Below the pieces are notes generated by a model. The model ran no database searches and was not told the DNA's origin. It was given only the letters and a program-made list of their open reading frames with translations. From Litorivicinus sp965656605 (GTDB taxonomy: Bacteria; Pseudomonadota; Gammaproteobacteria; Pseudomonadales; Litorivicinaceae), in the NCBI GenBank assembly GCA_965656605.1, contig CBFHLC010000026.1, positions 1-29,048 on the forward strand: a stretch of 29,048 nt of DNA, read 5' to 3'. A program made the translations under genes and the position numbers. Of this stretch, positions 15,224 through 22,763 are shown in pieces; the first letter of the stretch is position 1; every line of letters starts with the position of its first letter.

Positions 15224-16670
15224 GTTACGTTGGGATCGACATCTAGGCAAGAACTACATCGGCGGTCGCTATGTCGATGGCGGTGATGGAACGATCGCTG
15301 TCTCTGACCCTGCAACATCAGAGGTGATTGCCCAACAAGCATTGGCCAGCAAACTGGATGTGGATAAAGCCGTCCAAGCGGCTCGCGAACTGATCGACTC
15401 CCGTGCGCTGGTTAGTCTAAGGGCAGTCGAGCGGGGCCGGATGGTCCAGAAGATGGGCCACTACCTAATCGAGCACTGCGACAGCATCGCCATGATGCTG
15501 TCCCGCGAATCCGGCAAGCCGTTTTGGGAGGCCGTCATTGAAGTTCGTGGCAGCGCTCGGTATTTCGAGTATTACGGCAATCAGGCTGAAACGGTGGAAG
15601 GGCGCTCGATTCCTTTAGGGGATAATTACGTCGATTTTACGGAGTATGAACCCCTGGGTATCTCGGCTCAGATCATTCCCTGGAACTACCCATTAGAAAT
15701 GGCGGCGCGATCCATTGCACCGGCGTTAGCCACCGGCAACGCCTGCATCATCAAGAGCCCTGAGCTTGATCCGTTAACCTCGATTTGTTTTGCGGCAGCC
15801 GCCGAATACGCAGGCTTACCCAACGGCGCCATCAATGTCTTGTGTGGAGTGGGTGCGACGGCCGGTGCTGCACTGGCTTCACATCCGGACATCAATCAGA
15901 TTGTGTTCACCGGTTCGGTCGAGACCGGAATTCGAATCGCGACTGCAGCGGCGCAAAACGTTGTGCCCTGTGTATTAGAGCTGGGTGGTAAAAGTGCGGC
16001 GATCGTTCGCAGCGATGCCGATTTGGATAACCTGGTGTCGAATGTCCGCTGGGGCATCTTTTTTAACGCGGGCCAAGTGTGCTCGGCCATGTCACGGGTT
16101 TTGGTCCATCAGTCAATCCACAAAGAATTTGTTGAGCGTGCAGCGGCTTTGGCTGACAGCCTATCGGTGGATGCCGGCGTGGGCCTGAGCGTCGAAGGCG
16201 AGTCGATGGGAGCAATGGTCAGTGTGCCGCAGCGAGATCGCGCATTGAGTTTGGTTGAGCGCGCGCAACATCAAGGGGCTCAGTTAATTGCCGGTGGAGA
16301 GGTCCCGCGGGACGGGGCGTTCTTACGCCCAACCGTGTTCGACCAAGTCAAACCGGATAACGAGATTTTTCAGACCGAGGTATTTGGCCCGGTACTCTGC
16401 GTCACGCCTTTCTCGGATGATGAGCAAGCGTTGGCGTTTGCCAACGGTACCGACTACGGCTTGGTCGCGGGTGTATTCACGCAAGACATCAGCGCCGCGC
16501 TGGCCCTATCAAAGCGTCTGCGCGCTGGGCAAGTATTCGTGAATGAGTGGTTTGCTGGAGGGGTGGAAACTCCATTTGGTGGCTATGGAAAGAGTGGTTA
16601 TGGACGTGAAAAGGGTCGCGAGGCGTTGCTAAATTACGTTCACACAAAGAACGTGGCGATCCGGTTATAA
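15204..16670 (+). CDS. betB: NAD(P)-dependent aldehyde dehydrogenase, probable betaine aldehyde dehydrogenase
   Basis: The 488-residue enzyme has the catalytic residues of the aldehyde dehydrogenase superfamily: Glu259 in the LELGGKS motif, Cys293 in NAGQVCSAMSR, and the cofactor-binding Lys184. The GQVCSAMSR version of the active-site loop resembles plant-type betaine aldehyde dehydrogenases, and the context supports oxidation of betaine aldehyde to glycine betaine; gamma-aminobutyraldehyde-type substrates remain possible. The start is uncertain. The ATG at 15204 directly abuts an AGGAG at 15199-15203, leaving no spacer, whereas a TTG at 15213 would have a normal 9-base spacing and shorten the protein by three residues. 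It overlaps gbcB. No choline dehydrogenase gene is present nearby. Confidence 0.82.
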   Translation: MSPLNSELRWDRHLGKNYIGGRYVDGGDGTIAVSDPATSEVIAQQALASKLDVDKAVQAARELIDSRALVSLRAVERGRMVQKMGHYLIEHCDSIAMMLSRESGKPFWEAVIEVRGSARYFEYYGNQAETVEGRSIPLGDNYVDFTEYEPLGISAQIIPWNYPLEMAARSIAPALATGNACIIKSPELDPLTSICFAAAAEYAGLPNGAINVLCGVGATAGAALASHPDINQIVFTGSVETGIRIATAAAQNVVPCVLELGGKSAAIVRSDADLDNLVSNVRWGIFFNAGQVCSAMSRVLVHQSIHKEFVERAAALADSLSVDAGVGLSVEGESMGAMVSVPQRDRALSLVERAQHQGAQLIAGGEVPRDGAFLRPTVFDQVKPDNEIFQTEVFGPVLCVTPFSDDEQALAFANGTDYGLVAGVFTQDISAALALSKRLRAGQVFVNEWFAGGVETPFGGYGKSGYGREKGREALLNYVHTKNVAIRL

Positions 16671-16678
16671 GGCCGGAT
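16659..16678 (+). terminator. Possible weak hairpin at the end of the aldehyde dehydrogenase gene
   Basis: ATCCGG at 16659-16664 pairs with CCGGAT at 16673-16678 around an 8-nt loop that includes the stop codon. An alternative stem, GGTTA (16663-16667) with TAACC (16679-16683), competes with it. No T-run follows, so it is not a classical intrinsic terminator and may be chance. Confidence 0.25.
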
Positions 16679-16790
16679 TAACCTCGTTATTTGGGCGATT
16701 CGAGTTGACTAACGTCGTATAAAAATCGCATGGTAAAAGGGCACTCGGCGGAATAGTCGAGAAATTACAAGAAGAAGGGGTTCCTTACTA
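16671..16790 (+). promoter_or_regulatory. Upstream region of the betaine/choline transporter operon
   Basis: This 120-bp gap is the likely promoter of the transporter and gbcA genes. It holds an A/T-rich TATAAA at 16718-16723 that could be a -10 box; with 17-bp spacing its -35 would be the poor GCGATT at 16695-16700. A good TTGACT at 16705-16710 has no matching -10. The poor sigma-70 match would fit a promoter needing an activator such as GbdR. An AAGGGG near 16774-16780 is the ribosome binding site. Confidence 0.35.
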
Positions 16791-17771
16791 ATGAAGAAAA
16801 CAACACTAAGTTTGGCCACTGCGGCGGCCATCAGCATGTCAGGAAGCGCATTCGCGGCGGGCCATTCTGCCTGTGGCGAAGTGAGCATCGGTGCGATGGG
16901 CTGGGCGTCAGGCGAGGCGATTGCTGCGCTGCAATCTTTTGTTCTTGAACAAGGCTACGGTTGCCAAACGACGATCATCCCAACCGACACAGTACCGGTG
17001 GTGACTTCGTTGGCCGAGACCGGTCAGCCTGATGTGGTGCCTGAGTTATGGTCAAACTCGGTCCCGGCCTTTGATGGCTTGGTAGAGGAAGGCAAGGTCA
17101 TCATTGCTGGCAACACCTTTGCTAACGGTGGCGAAGAAGGCTGGTGGGTACCTGCGTATGTCGTAGACGCCAACCCTGAAGCGGCCACACTGGAAGGCAT
17201 TTTGGCTAACCCGGAATTGGTGGATAACCGTTTCCACAACTGCCCCGTGGGTTGGGGTTGCCGCATCGTTAACGACAACCTGAAAGTTGTGCACGATATG
17301 GAAGGCAACGGCCTAGAAGTATTTGACCACGGCTCAGGCGCGAACTTGGCTGCATCGATTGCTGCCGCCTACGAGGACAAAGCGCCTTGGTTCGGTTACT
17401 ACTGGGGCCCCACCGCAGTATTGGGTAATTACCCAATGGTTCGCGTTGACCTGGGTGGCGTTGATGCCGAGCAGCACCGTTTGAATCAGAAAGAAGGTCA
17501 GGATCCGGCTAAAATCGGTGTCTCCGACTTCCCATCAGCCCCTGTGCTCACCGCCATGACCGCTGAGTTTGCCGAGCGTGCACCGGATGCGGCTGAGTTC
17601 ATCAAGAACAGTGCGCTGCCCAACGAGTTGGTGTCTGCGATGCTGGCGTGGGCCGAGGAAAACAACGCCAGTGCCGATGAGACGGCGGCATGGATTCTGA
17701 CGAACCATACTGACGTTGTCATGGCGATGGTGAATGACGAAGCCAAAGCCAAGTTGAGTAAGCTGTTCTAA
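16791..17771 (+). CDS. proX: Betaine/choline-type ABC transporter, periplasmic binding protein
   Basis: The 326-residue precursor has an N-terminal signal peptide (Lys-Lys start, hydrophobic core, AFA-type cleavage site near residue 22) and an OpuAC/ProX-family domain. Tryptophans in GWASGEAI (near 38-45), VPELWSNSV (near 83-91) and GGEEGWWVPAY (near 108-118) are candidates for the aromatic cage that binds a quaternary ammonium group. Four cysteines (Cys28, Cys57 and two in NCPVGWGC) may form disulfides. It is followed by permease and ATPase genes. The substrate is likely choline, betaine or carnitine, as in the Pseudomonas Cbc system; sequence alone does not decide which. Confidence 0.88.
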   Translation: MKKTTLSLATAAAISMSGSAFAAGHSACGEVSIGAMGWASGEAIAALQSFVLEQGYGCQTTIIPTDTVPVVTSLAETGQPDVVPELWSNSVPAFDGLVEEGKVIIAGNTFANGGEEGWWVPAYVVDANPEAATLEGILANPELVDNRFHNCPVGWGCRIVNDNLKVVHDMEGNGLEVFDHGSGANLAASIAAAYEDKAPWFGYYWGPTAVLGNYPMVRVDLGGVDAEQHRLNQKEGQDPAKIGVSDFPSAPVLTAMTAEFAERAPDAAEFIKNSALPNELVSAMLAWAEENNASADETAAWILTNHTDVVMAMVNDEAKAKLSKLF

Positions 17772-17788
17772 GCGACGCTTAACGCTGG

Positions 17789-17809
17789 GGGGTGACATTA
17801 AGTCACCCC
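17789..17809 (+). other. Intercistronic stem-loop 1 between binding-protein and permease genes
   Basis: GGGGTGAC (17789-17796) pairs perfectly with GTCACCCC (17802-17809) around an ATTAA loop. It lies 18 bases after the binding-protein stop codon. No poly-T tract follows, so it more likely protects the upstream message from 3' exonucleases or partly attenuates transcription, which would give more binding protein than membrane components. That role is known for other transporters and inferred here. Confidence 0.65.
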
Positions 17810-17810
17810 T

Positions 17811-17826
17811 TGGTCATTTATGACCA
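17811..17826 (+). other. Intercistronic stem-loop 2, adjacent to stem-loop 1
   Basis: TGGTCA (17811-17816) and TGACCA (17821-17826) pair perfectly around a TTTA loop, only one base after the first hairpin. The tandem arrangement strengthens the case that the region is a designed RNA structure. It ends 28 bases before the permease ATG, leaving the ribosome binding site AGGAT free. Confidence 0.6.
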
Positions 17827-17854
17827 CCAAATTCTCAATGAAAACAGGATAACC

Positions 17855-18874
17855 ATGGCTGGATATAGCGGTCTATTTGATGCCATCGGTCTGCGCGACT
17901 GGTGCGACGAAGACAAAAAACCTTCTCTTTTATCTCTGTCTAGACTTAAAGGCGAAGAAGCGAACTGGTATGACGTCAAGTTCCCTTCCTTAGATAACCT
18001 TCACGAGGCCTGCTCTAAAGTTCCGCAGACCCGTGACATGACGGCCGGTCTGGAGGACGGATTTCTAGCGATTCGCCCAGCACTGCGCTTTGTACTGGAC
18101 CCACTCACCCAACCCTTATCATGGGCCCTCGACGGCGCGTTGGCGTTCTTTACCGCCACCCCTTGGTGGTTCTTGGTGCCCTTGTTGGTTCTGGGCAGTT
18201 TCCTAGTGTCTAAATCGGTGAAAGTTGCAATGCTGGTGGCAAGCTTCTTTGCGTTCTTCTTGTTCACCGATCATTACGTTCACGCAACACAGACTCTGGC
18301 CATCATCTTTGTCTGTACGTTTATCTGTGTGTTGCTCGGGGTCCCGCTGGGCATCTACATGTCCAAGAGCGATCGGGCTCAAAGGGCGATAACCCCAGTG
18401 TTGGACATGCTGCAGACGCTGCCTACTTTTGTGTATCTGATCCCGCTGATCTTTTTGTTCAAGATTACCGAACCCAAGCTGTACGGAATGGCCATCATCA
18501 TGTACGCCATTGTGCCGGTGGTGCGTCTGACGAACCTAGGCATACGACTGGTCGATCAGTCAGTCATCGAGGCGGCCAACGCCTATGGCCTTACCGCCCG
18601 TCAAAAGCTGATGGGTGTCGAGATCCCCTTGGCGTTGCCTAACATCATGGCCGGTGTAAACCAGACCATCATGATGTCACTGGCGATGGTCGTGATTGCA
18701 TCGCTGGTCTCGGCGCCCGGACTAGGCACGCTAGTTCTGGACGGCATTAATAACCTTCGATTAGGCGTCGGCTTTGTGGCTGGTTTCGCCATCGTATTGC
18801 TGGCCATTTTGCTGGACCGTGTGTCCAAGGCCGCAATGGATCGAATTAACGCATCACAGGCACAAAACCAATGA
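17855..18874 (+). CDS. proW: Betaine/choline-type ABC transporter permease
   Basis: The 339-residue inner membrane protein has a hydrophilic N-terminal extension of about 100 residues followed by roughly seven hydrophobic segments (near 104-119, 124-138, 146-169, 183-203, 209-230, 264-288 and 304-320). The ATPase-docking EAA loop is clear at residues 239-266 (IEAANAYGLTARQKLMG, then IPLALPNIMAG). I chose the ATG at 17855 with AGGAT upstream; an in-frame TTG at 17792 lies within the hairpin region and would add 21 residues with no family support. The stop overlaps the ATPase start (ATGA). It forms the transport channel with the flanking gene products. Confidence 0.9.
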   Translation: MAGYSGLFDAIGLRDWCDEDKKPSLLSLSRLKGEEANWYDVKFPSLDNLHEACSKVPQTRDMTAGLEDGFLAIRPALRFVLDPLTQPLSWALDGALAFFTATPWWFLVPLLVLGSFLVSKSVKVAMLVASFFAFFLFTDHYVHATQTLAIIFVCTFICVLLGVPLGIYMSKSDRAQRAITPVLDMLQTLPTFVYLIPLIFLFKITEPKLYGMAIIMYAIVPVVRLTNLGIRLVDQSVIEAANAYGLTARQKLMGVEIPLALPNIMAGVNQTIMMSLAMVVIASLVSAPGLGTLVLDGINNLRLGVGFVAGFAIVLLAILLDRVSKAAMDRINASQAQNQ

Positions 18875-19920
18875 ACGCACCCGTAGAAAAGAAAGTAAAA
18901 GTTGCGGTCAAAGGGCTGTACAAGATTTTCGGTGACAATGGCGAGGCCATGGTCGATCTGGTCAAAGGCGGCATGAGCAAGACCGAATTGCTGGCCGAGC
19001 ACGGACACGTTCTAGGTCTGCAAGACATCAACGTGGATATGAATGACGGCGAGATCACCGTGATCATGGGCCTGTCCGGCTCGGGCAAGTCGACTCTGAT
19101 TCGCCATCTTAACCGTCTAATCGAGCCCACTGCGGGCGAGGTTATCTTAGATGGCGAGGACGTTCTGAAACTGGGCGAGCAAGATTTGCTTGAAATGCGG
19201 CGCAAGCGCATGTCTATGGTCTTTCAGAAATTTGCTCTGTTCCCGCATCGTACGGTGGCCGAGAACGCTGCCTTGGCCTTAGAAGTATCCGGCCGTCCGG
19301 CCGAGGATCAGCTGCGCGAGGCCAAGAAGTGGTTGAAGCGTCTGGGCCTGGAAGGCTTTGAGGACAGCTATCCTCATCAGCTGTCCGGCGGTATGCAACA
19401 GCGAGTCGGTATTGCGCGCGCCTTGTGTGCGGAATCTGAGGTGATGTTGCTGGACGAAGCGTTCTCAGCGCTGGATCCGATTATTCGCTCGCAAATGCAG
19501 GACCTGCTGCTAGAGCTGCAGCGTGAAATTCACAAAACCATCATCTTTATCACCCACGATTTGGACGAGGCCCTAAAGCTGGCTGACCACCTTGTCGTTT
19601 TAAAGGATGGATATGTCGTTCAGCAAGGTGAGCCCCAAGAGATTTTGTTGAATCCTGCAGATCCGTACATCGAAGAATTCGTTGCGGACATTAACCGGGC
19701 ACGCGTACTGCGGACCCGGTCGGTTATGAAGCCCATTGAGGGCTCAGCGCCGAATGACGCGATTGAGGTCGATTACGATCAAAACTTGGAAGATGCGATT
19801 TCGTCCGTTGATGGCGATACGTCCAAGAATTTTGTAGTGATGCGCGATGGCCAAGCAGTAGGCGTGTTTGATATGCACGACATCATGCTGGCGATGGTGC
19901 CTAAAAAGGGCGGTGTCTAG
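18871..19920 (+). CDS. proV: Betaine/choline-type ABC transporter ATPase
   Basis: The 349-residue protein has all ABC ATPase motifs: Walker A GLSGSGKST (67-75), Q-loop Gln119, signature LSGGMQQR (171-178), Walker B VMLLDE (191-196) and switch His229. The extended N-terminus (about 45 residues before the core, with a GMSKTELLAEHG segment) and the C-terminal tail of about 90 residues resembling a degenerate CBS region are typical of ProV/OpuAA-type importers, where the tail may sense ionic strength. The gene overlaps the permease by four bases and is followed after 48 bp by gbcA, suggesting that uptake and first demethylation are expressed together. Confidence 0.9.
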   Translation: MNAPVEKKVKVAVKGLYKIFGDNGEAMVDLVKGGMSKTELLAEHGHVLGLQDINVDMNDGEITVIMGLSGSGKSTLIRHLNRLIEPTAGEVILDGEDVLKLGEQDLLEMRRKRMSMVFQKFALFPHRTVAENAALALEVSGRPAEDQLREAKKWLKRLGLEGFEDSYPHQLSGGMQQRVGIARALCAESEVMLLDEAFSALDPIIRSQMQDLLLELQREIHKTIIFITHDLDEALKLADHLVVLKDGYVVQQGEPQEILLNPADPYIEEFVADINRARVLRTRSVMKPIEGSAPNDAIEVDYDQNLEDAISSVDGDTSKNFVVMRDGQAVGVFDMHDIMLAMVPKKGGV

Positions 19921-19968
19921 ATGAAGTTCTAGGCACTTTTCCAAAGGCTCGTTGCAGGAAAAAGAATA

Positions 19969-21195
19969 ATGAGTCAGAAAAGTACTTTAGAACTAATCAA
20001 CGCTAGACAGCCTGGATGGGCATTGGATCCATCCGTCTACGACAGCGAGGCGGTTTACCAAGACGATTTGCGTCACATTTGGTACGCCTCGTGGATCTTT
20101 GCTGGTCACACCTTCGAGTTAAAAAAGCCTGGCAGTTACATGACGCTGCAGATAGGGGCCTACCCGATCGTGGTGGTAATGGATTCAAATCACCAAATCC
20201 GCGCTTATCACAATGCCTGCCGACACCGTGGGCACCGCTTGTGTACCCAGGAGCGCGGCACTGCAGCCCGTCTGGTATGTCCTTATCACCGCTGGACCTA
20301 TGACTATCAAGGACAACTCGTGTTCGCCCCGCATATGGGCGAAGACTTTGATACCGCAGCCTTTCAACTGCGTGAAGTTCATGTGGGCTGTGTCGCCAGC
20401 TACATCTACGTTTGCGTTGCAGAAGACGCCCCGAACTTTGATCAGTTCGCGCGCGATATCGAGCCGTTTATTGCGCCTCACCGGCCCGAGCGTATGAAGG
20501 TTGCCCACATGGAAACCAATGTAGAGCAGGGCAACTGGAAATTGGTCTTCGAGAACAACCGCGAGTGTTATCACTGCGACTCGAATCACCCGGAACTGCT
20601 GCGCAGTTACGAGGAAAACAATGCGGTGGCAGGACTCGAGGGTGATGATGATCCCGAGTTGCTGGCATTCTTGGATAAGTGCGAGGGCGCTGGCTTGCCC
20701 AGTCGCATGGTGATCGATCCGGATGGGCGTTATCGCATGACCCGAATTCCGCTTTCTCACGGTGCACAGTCCTACACGATGGATGGCCTGCCTGCGGTGA
20801 AGACCCAGCGGTGTGATCAGACGGGGCTCGATAACATTGGGGCAATGATGTATTTCCATTACCCCAACACTTGGAACCACTGGCTGGGCGATCATGCGGT
20901 TAGCTTCCAAATGCTCCCGTTGGATAAGAACCGCACGCAACTGGTGACCAAGTGGTTAGTGCCCGAGGATGCAGTCGAGGGCGTTGATTATGATTTGGCG
21001 CACTTGACCCATGTATGGCAGCAAACCAATGCTCAGGACGCGGCACTGGTCGCTGAATGCCAAATTGGTGTGCGCTCGCCGGGTTATTCGCCAGGCCCGT
21101 ATTCCGGGATCGAGGAAAACGGCGTTCAGCAGTTTGTCGATTGGTACTGCGCGACGATGAAAAAGAAGTTGGAACCGCTAATCGCGATCGCTTAA
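19969..21195 (+). CDS. gbcA: Glycine betaine monooxygenase, Rieske oxygenase subunit GbcA
   Basis: The 408-residue protein demethylates glycine betaine to dimethylglycine with release of formaldehyde. It has the Rieske ligands Cys84, His86, Cys104 and His107 and the mononuclear iron ligands His202 and His207 in the NNRECYHCDSNHPELL segment, with a conserved Asp in the TNAQDAAL segment near residue 360 as the likely third ligand. This NNRECYHC region and the late VEGVDYD segment closely match my memory of Pseudomonas GbcA, better than the other Rieske protein in the window. An AGGAA site precedes the ATG. Its partner reductase is GbcB at 14099-15223. Confidence 0.88.
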   Translation: MSQKSTLELINARQPGWALDPSVYDSEAVYQDDLRHIWYASWIFAGHTFELKKPGSYMTLQIGAYPIVVVMDSNHQIRAYHNACRHRGHRLCTQERGTAARLVCPYHRWTYDYQGQLVFAPHMGEDFDTAAFQLREVHVGCVASYIYVCVAEDAPNFDQFARDIEPFIAPHRPERMKVAHMETNVEQGNWKLVFENNRECYHCDSNHPELLRSYEENNAVAGLEGDDDPELLAFLDKCEGAGLPSRMVIDPDGRYRMTRIPLSHGAQSYTMDGLPAVKTQRCDQTGLDNIGAMMYFHYPNTWNHWLGDHAVSFQMLPLDKNRTQLVTKWLVPEDAVEGVDYDLAHLTHVWQQTNAQDAALVAECQIGVRSPGYSPGPYSGIEENGVQQFVDWYCATMKKKLEPLIAIA

Positions 21196-21222
21196 GGCAA
21201 GGACAGGTTTCCTGATTGCGCC

Positions 21223-21240
21223 GTTATGTTATAACAATGC
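21223..21240 (+). promoter_or_regulatory. Zur-like operator upstream of the ZrgA-like gene
   Basis: A perfect 10-bp palindrome, TGTTATAACA (21227-21236), sits in an A/T-rich block of the form expected for gammaproteobacterial Zur boxes, with an ATG on its left and an AATG on its right (the right half is one base out of register). It overlaps TATAAC at 21230-21235, which could be the -10 box, so bound Zur would block transcription. It lies 29 bases upstream of a gene for a histidine-rich zinc protein. The match is to remembered consensus only. Confidence 0.6.
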
Positions 21241-21268
21241 ATGGATTGGCTATTCAGGAATTCCTTTG

Positions 21269-21823
21269 ATGTTGAAAAAATCAGTGTTGGCAATGGCCGC
21301 GGCCAGTGTTGCGAGTGCCGCCGCGATCGCTGGCAAAGCGCACGTTCATGGCTTGTCCCAGCTGAGCGTAGTGTCCGATGGCACGCTGTTGCAGGTCGAG
21401 TGGATTTCACCGGCGATGGATCTGGTTGGGTTTGAATACGCAGCCCAAAGTGCTGAGGAAAAAGAAATCGTAGAGCGTGCTGAAGCGTCTTTGCGCGACC
21501 ATCAGAGTATCGTCTCGATCGCTTGCACTCATGTCAGTACCACACTCGACATGGGCGATCTGGAGGGTGCTCATGCTCACGATGATGAGCATAACCACCT
21601 CCATGAAGACGAGCACGTCCACGATGATCATGAAGAGTTCCATACCGATGTAACAGTGGTGTATGAATACCGTTGTGATCAAGGCGTGCCAAAGGAGATG
21701 GGCATCAACGCATTTGATGTGTTCGCGGATGTTCAGACATTTAACGTTGAATACGCATTACCGCAGTCTCAGGGCGTAGCTCAGGTCACCGCAGAGCAGC
21801 GTGTGGTGACGCTGCAGCCTTAA
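21269..21823 (+). CDS. zrgA: ZrgA-like (DUF2796) periplasmic zinc-binding protein
   Basis: The 184-residue precursor begins with a signal peptide (about 21 residues). The mature start AHVHGLSQL and the central His/Asp/Glu-rich segment at residues 102-125 (11 or so histidines within 24 residues) are hallmarks of ZrgA-family proteins, which bind zinc and aid its uptake under scarcity. The ATG at 21269 has AGGAA at 21256-21260 eight bases upstream; the preceding TTG is less likely. A Zur-like box lies upstream. No zinc ABC transporter gene follows: the next gene is convergent LysR, overlapping by four bases, so zrgA stands alone here. Frequent zinc enzymes in the window (SoxD, FrmA) may be coincidental. 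Confidence 0.82.
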   Translation: MLKKSVLAMAAASVASAAAIAGKAHVHGLSQLSVVSDGTLLQVEWISPAMDLVGFEYAAQSAEEKEIVERAEASLRDHQSIVSIACTHVSTTLDMGDLEGAHAHDDEHNHLHEDEHVHDDHEEFHTDVTVVYEYRCDQGVPKEMGINAFDVFADVQTFNVEYALPQSQGVAQVTAEQRVVTLQP

Positions 21824-22671
21824 CGATCGGGTAATAAGGTATCCAGTGCGGCCAGCGCCAGGTTATTCAGCTCCGCTTGAGCTGGGTTGGCGGGCTGCAC
21901 CAGATACACCTCTCGCTCAAAGCTGGGGGCATCACGCACTTCAAACAGTGCCCGGTGTGACAGCTCGTGAGCGACCGCACGGCGTGGCATGTAGGCGCTG
22001 CCGCCATTTCTGAAAATGGAATCCAGTGCTAATCGGTACGAACCCACGGTCAGTGCAGGTGCTCTAAGACCCGGAAAGGCCTTTTGGTGTTGGCGCTGAA
22101 ACTCCCGCCCCCAATCTACGTAGACATAATCTTCGCGCCACTCGCCGGTGTTACTGCGCTCGACGCTGGACACCAAAATCAGCTCGTCGCTGTACAAAGC
22201 GTCACTGATAAACCCTGGAAATGAGCTGGGTAGGTAGGTGATCGCCAGGTCCAGTCGCCCGTTATGGATGTCCTCTAACAGAGTCTCACTGAACTCGACC
22301 CGCAGCGAAAAGCCCACCTCAGGGAGGTCCGTCTTTAGGCGGTCCAACCAAGGTAGCAGCAGGGTCTCCCACAGATCAGTCTGTACCCCGATGGATAAAA
22401 TAGAATCCAGCTGATCGGGCAGGGATAGCTTTTGCTTGGCCTGTAACCAGGCGTTGACCGCGACTTTAGCGTGGGGAACCAACTGGTGGCCTTGCGGGGT
22501 TAGCAGAGCGCCTTCTTTGGTCCGTACGAATAAGCTTTGACCCAGACGTTCTTCCAGGGTTTTGATACGCGCACTGATGGTCGATTGAGTGATGTTCAAT
22601 CGCTGCGCGCTTTCTTGAAATGAGCCGGTCTGGCTGATTTCCAAAAAGGCCGTTAAGTGATTGATGTTCAT
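21820..22671 (-). CDS. LysR-family transcriptional regulator
   Basis: The 283-residue protein has the N-terminal LysR winged helix-turn-helix (residues 1-60, with FLEISQTGSFQESAQRLNITQST) and a substrate-binding effector domain (about 90-280). A GGAG site lies nine bases before the ATG. It follows the formaldehyde-detoxification genes on the same strand with a 92-bp gap and ends against zrgA. Its effector cannot be read from the sequence; candidates are the adjacent frmA-fghA genes or the Ldh-family gene, but LysR genes often regulate a divergent neighbour and none exists here. Confidence 0.9.
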   Translation of the reverse strand: MNINHLTAFLEISQTGSFQESAQRLNITQSTISARIKTLEERLGQSLFVRTKEGALLTPQGHQLVPHAKVAVNAWLQAKQKLSLPDQLDSILSIGVQTDLWETLLLPWLDRLKTDLPEVGFSLRVEFSETLLEDIHNGRLDLAITYLPSSFPGFISDALYSDELILVSSVERSNTGEWREDYVYVDWGREFQRQHQKAFPGLRAPALTVGSYRLALDSIFRNGGSAYMPRRAVAHELSHRALFEVRDAPSFEREVYLVQPANPAQAELNNLALAALDTLLPDR

Positions 22672-22674
22672 ACG

Positions 22675-22694
22675 CTAAGCTCCGTCGGGCTTAG
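22675..22694 (-). other. Hairpin or operator directly upstream of the LysR start
   Basis: CTAAGC and GCTTAG (22675-22680 and 22689-22694) form a perfect 6-bp inverted repeat with an 8-base spacer, and the repeat ends three bases from the LysR ATG. In the message the stem-loop would enclose the GGAG ribosome binding site, so it could hinder translation; as DNA it could be an autoregulatory site. Both readings are inferred. Confidence 0.4.
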
Positions 22695-22701
22695 GACTGT
22701 A

Positions 22702-22748
22702 ACAGCCTGCTGAGTGATCGCTAAACACGATATTCGGCCGCAGGCTGT
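22702..22748 (-). repeat. 9-bp inverted repeat downstream of fghA
   Basis: ACAGCCTGC (22702-22710) and GCAGGCTGT (22740-22748) are exact reverse complements separated by 29 bp. It lies 16 bases beyond the fghA stop codon, and could end or stabilise the frmA-fghA message. No T-run follows on the minus strand, so a classical terminator is unlikely. Confidence 0.4.
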
Positions 22749-22763
22749 GCGTTATAAGCAGGG

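Noticed and set aside
20185..20940. 251-aa open frame on the minus strand within gbcA
   Set aside because: It is fully contained in the well-supported Rieske oxygenase gene and has no family features.
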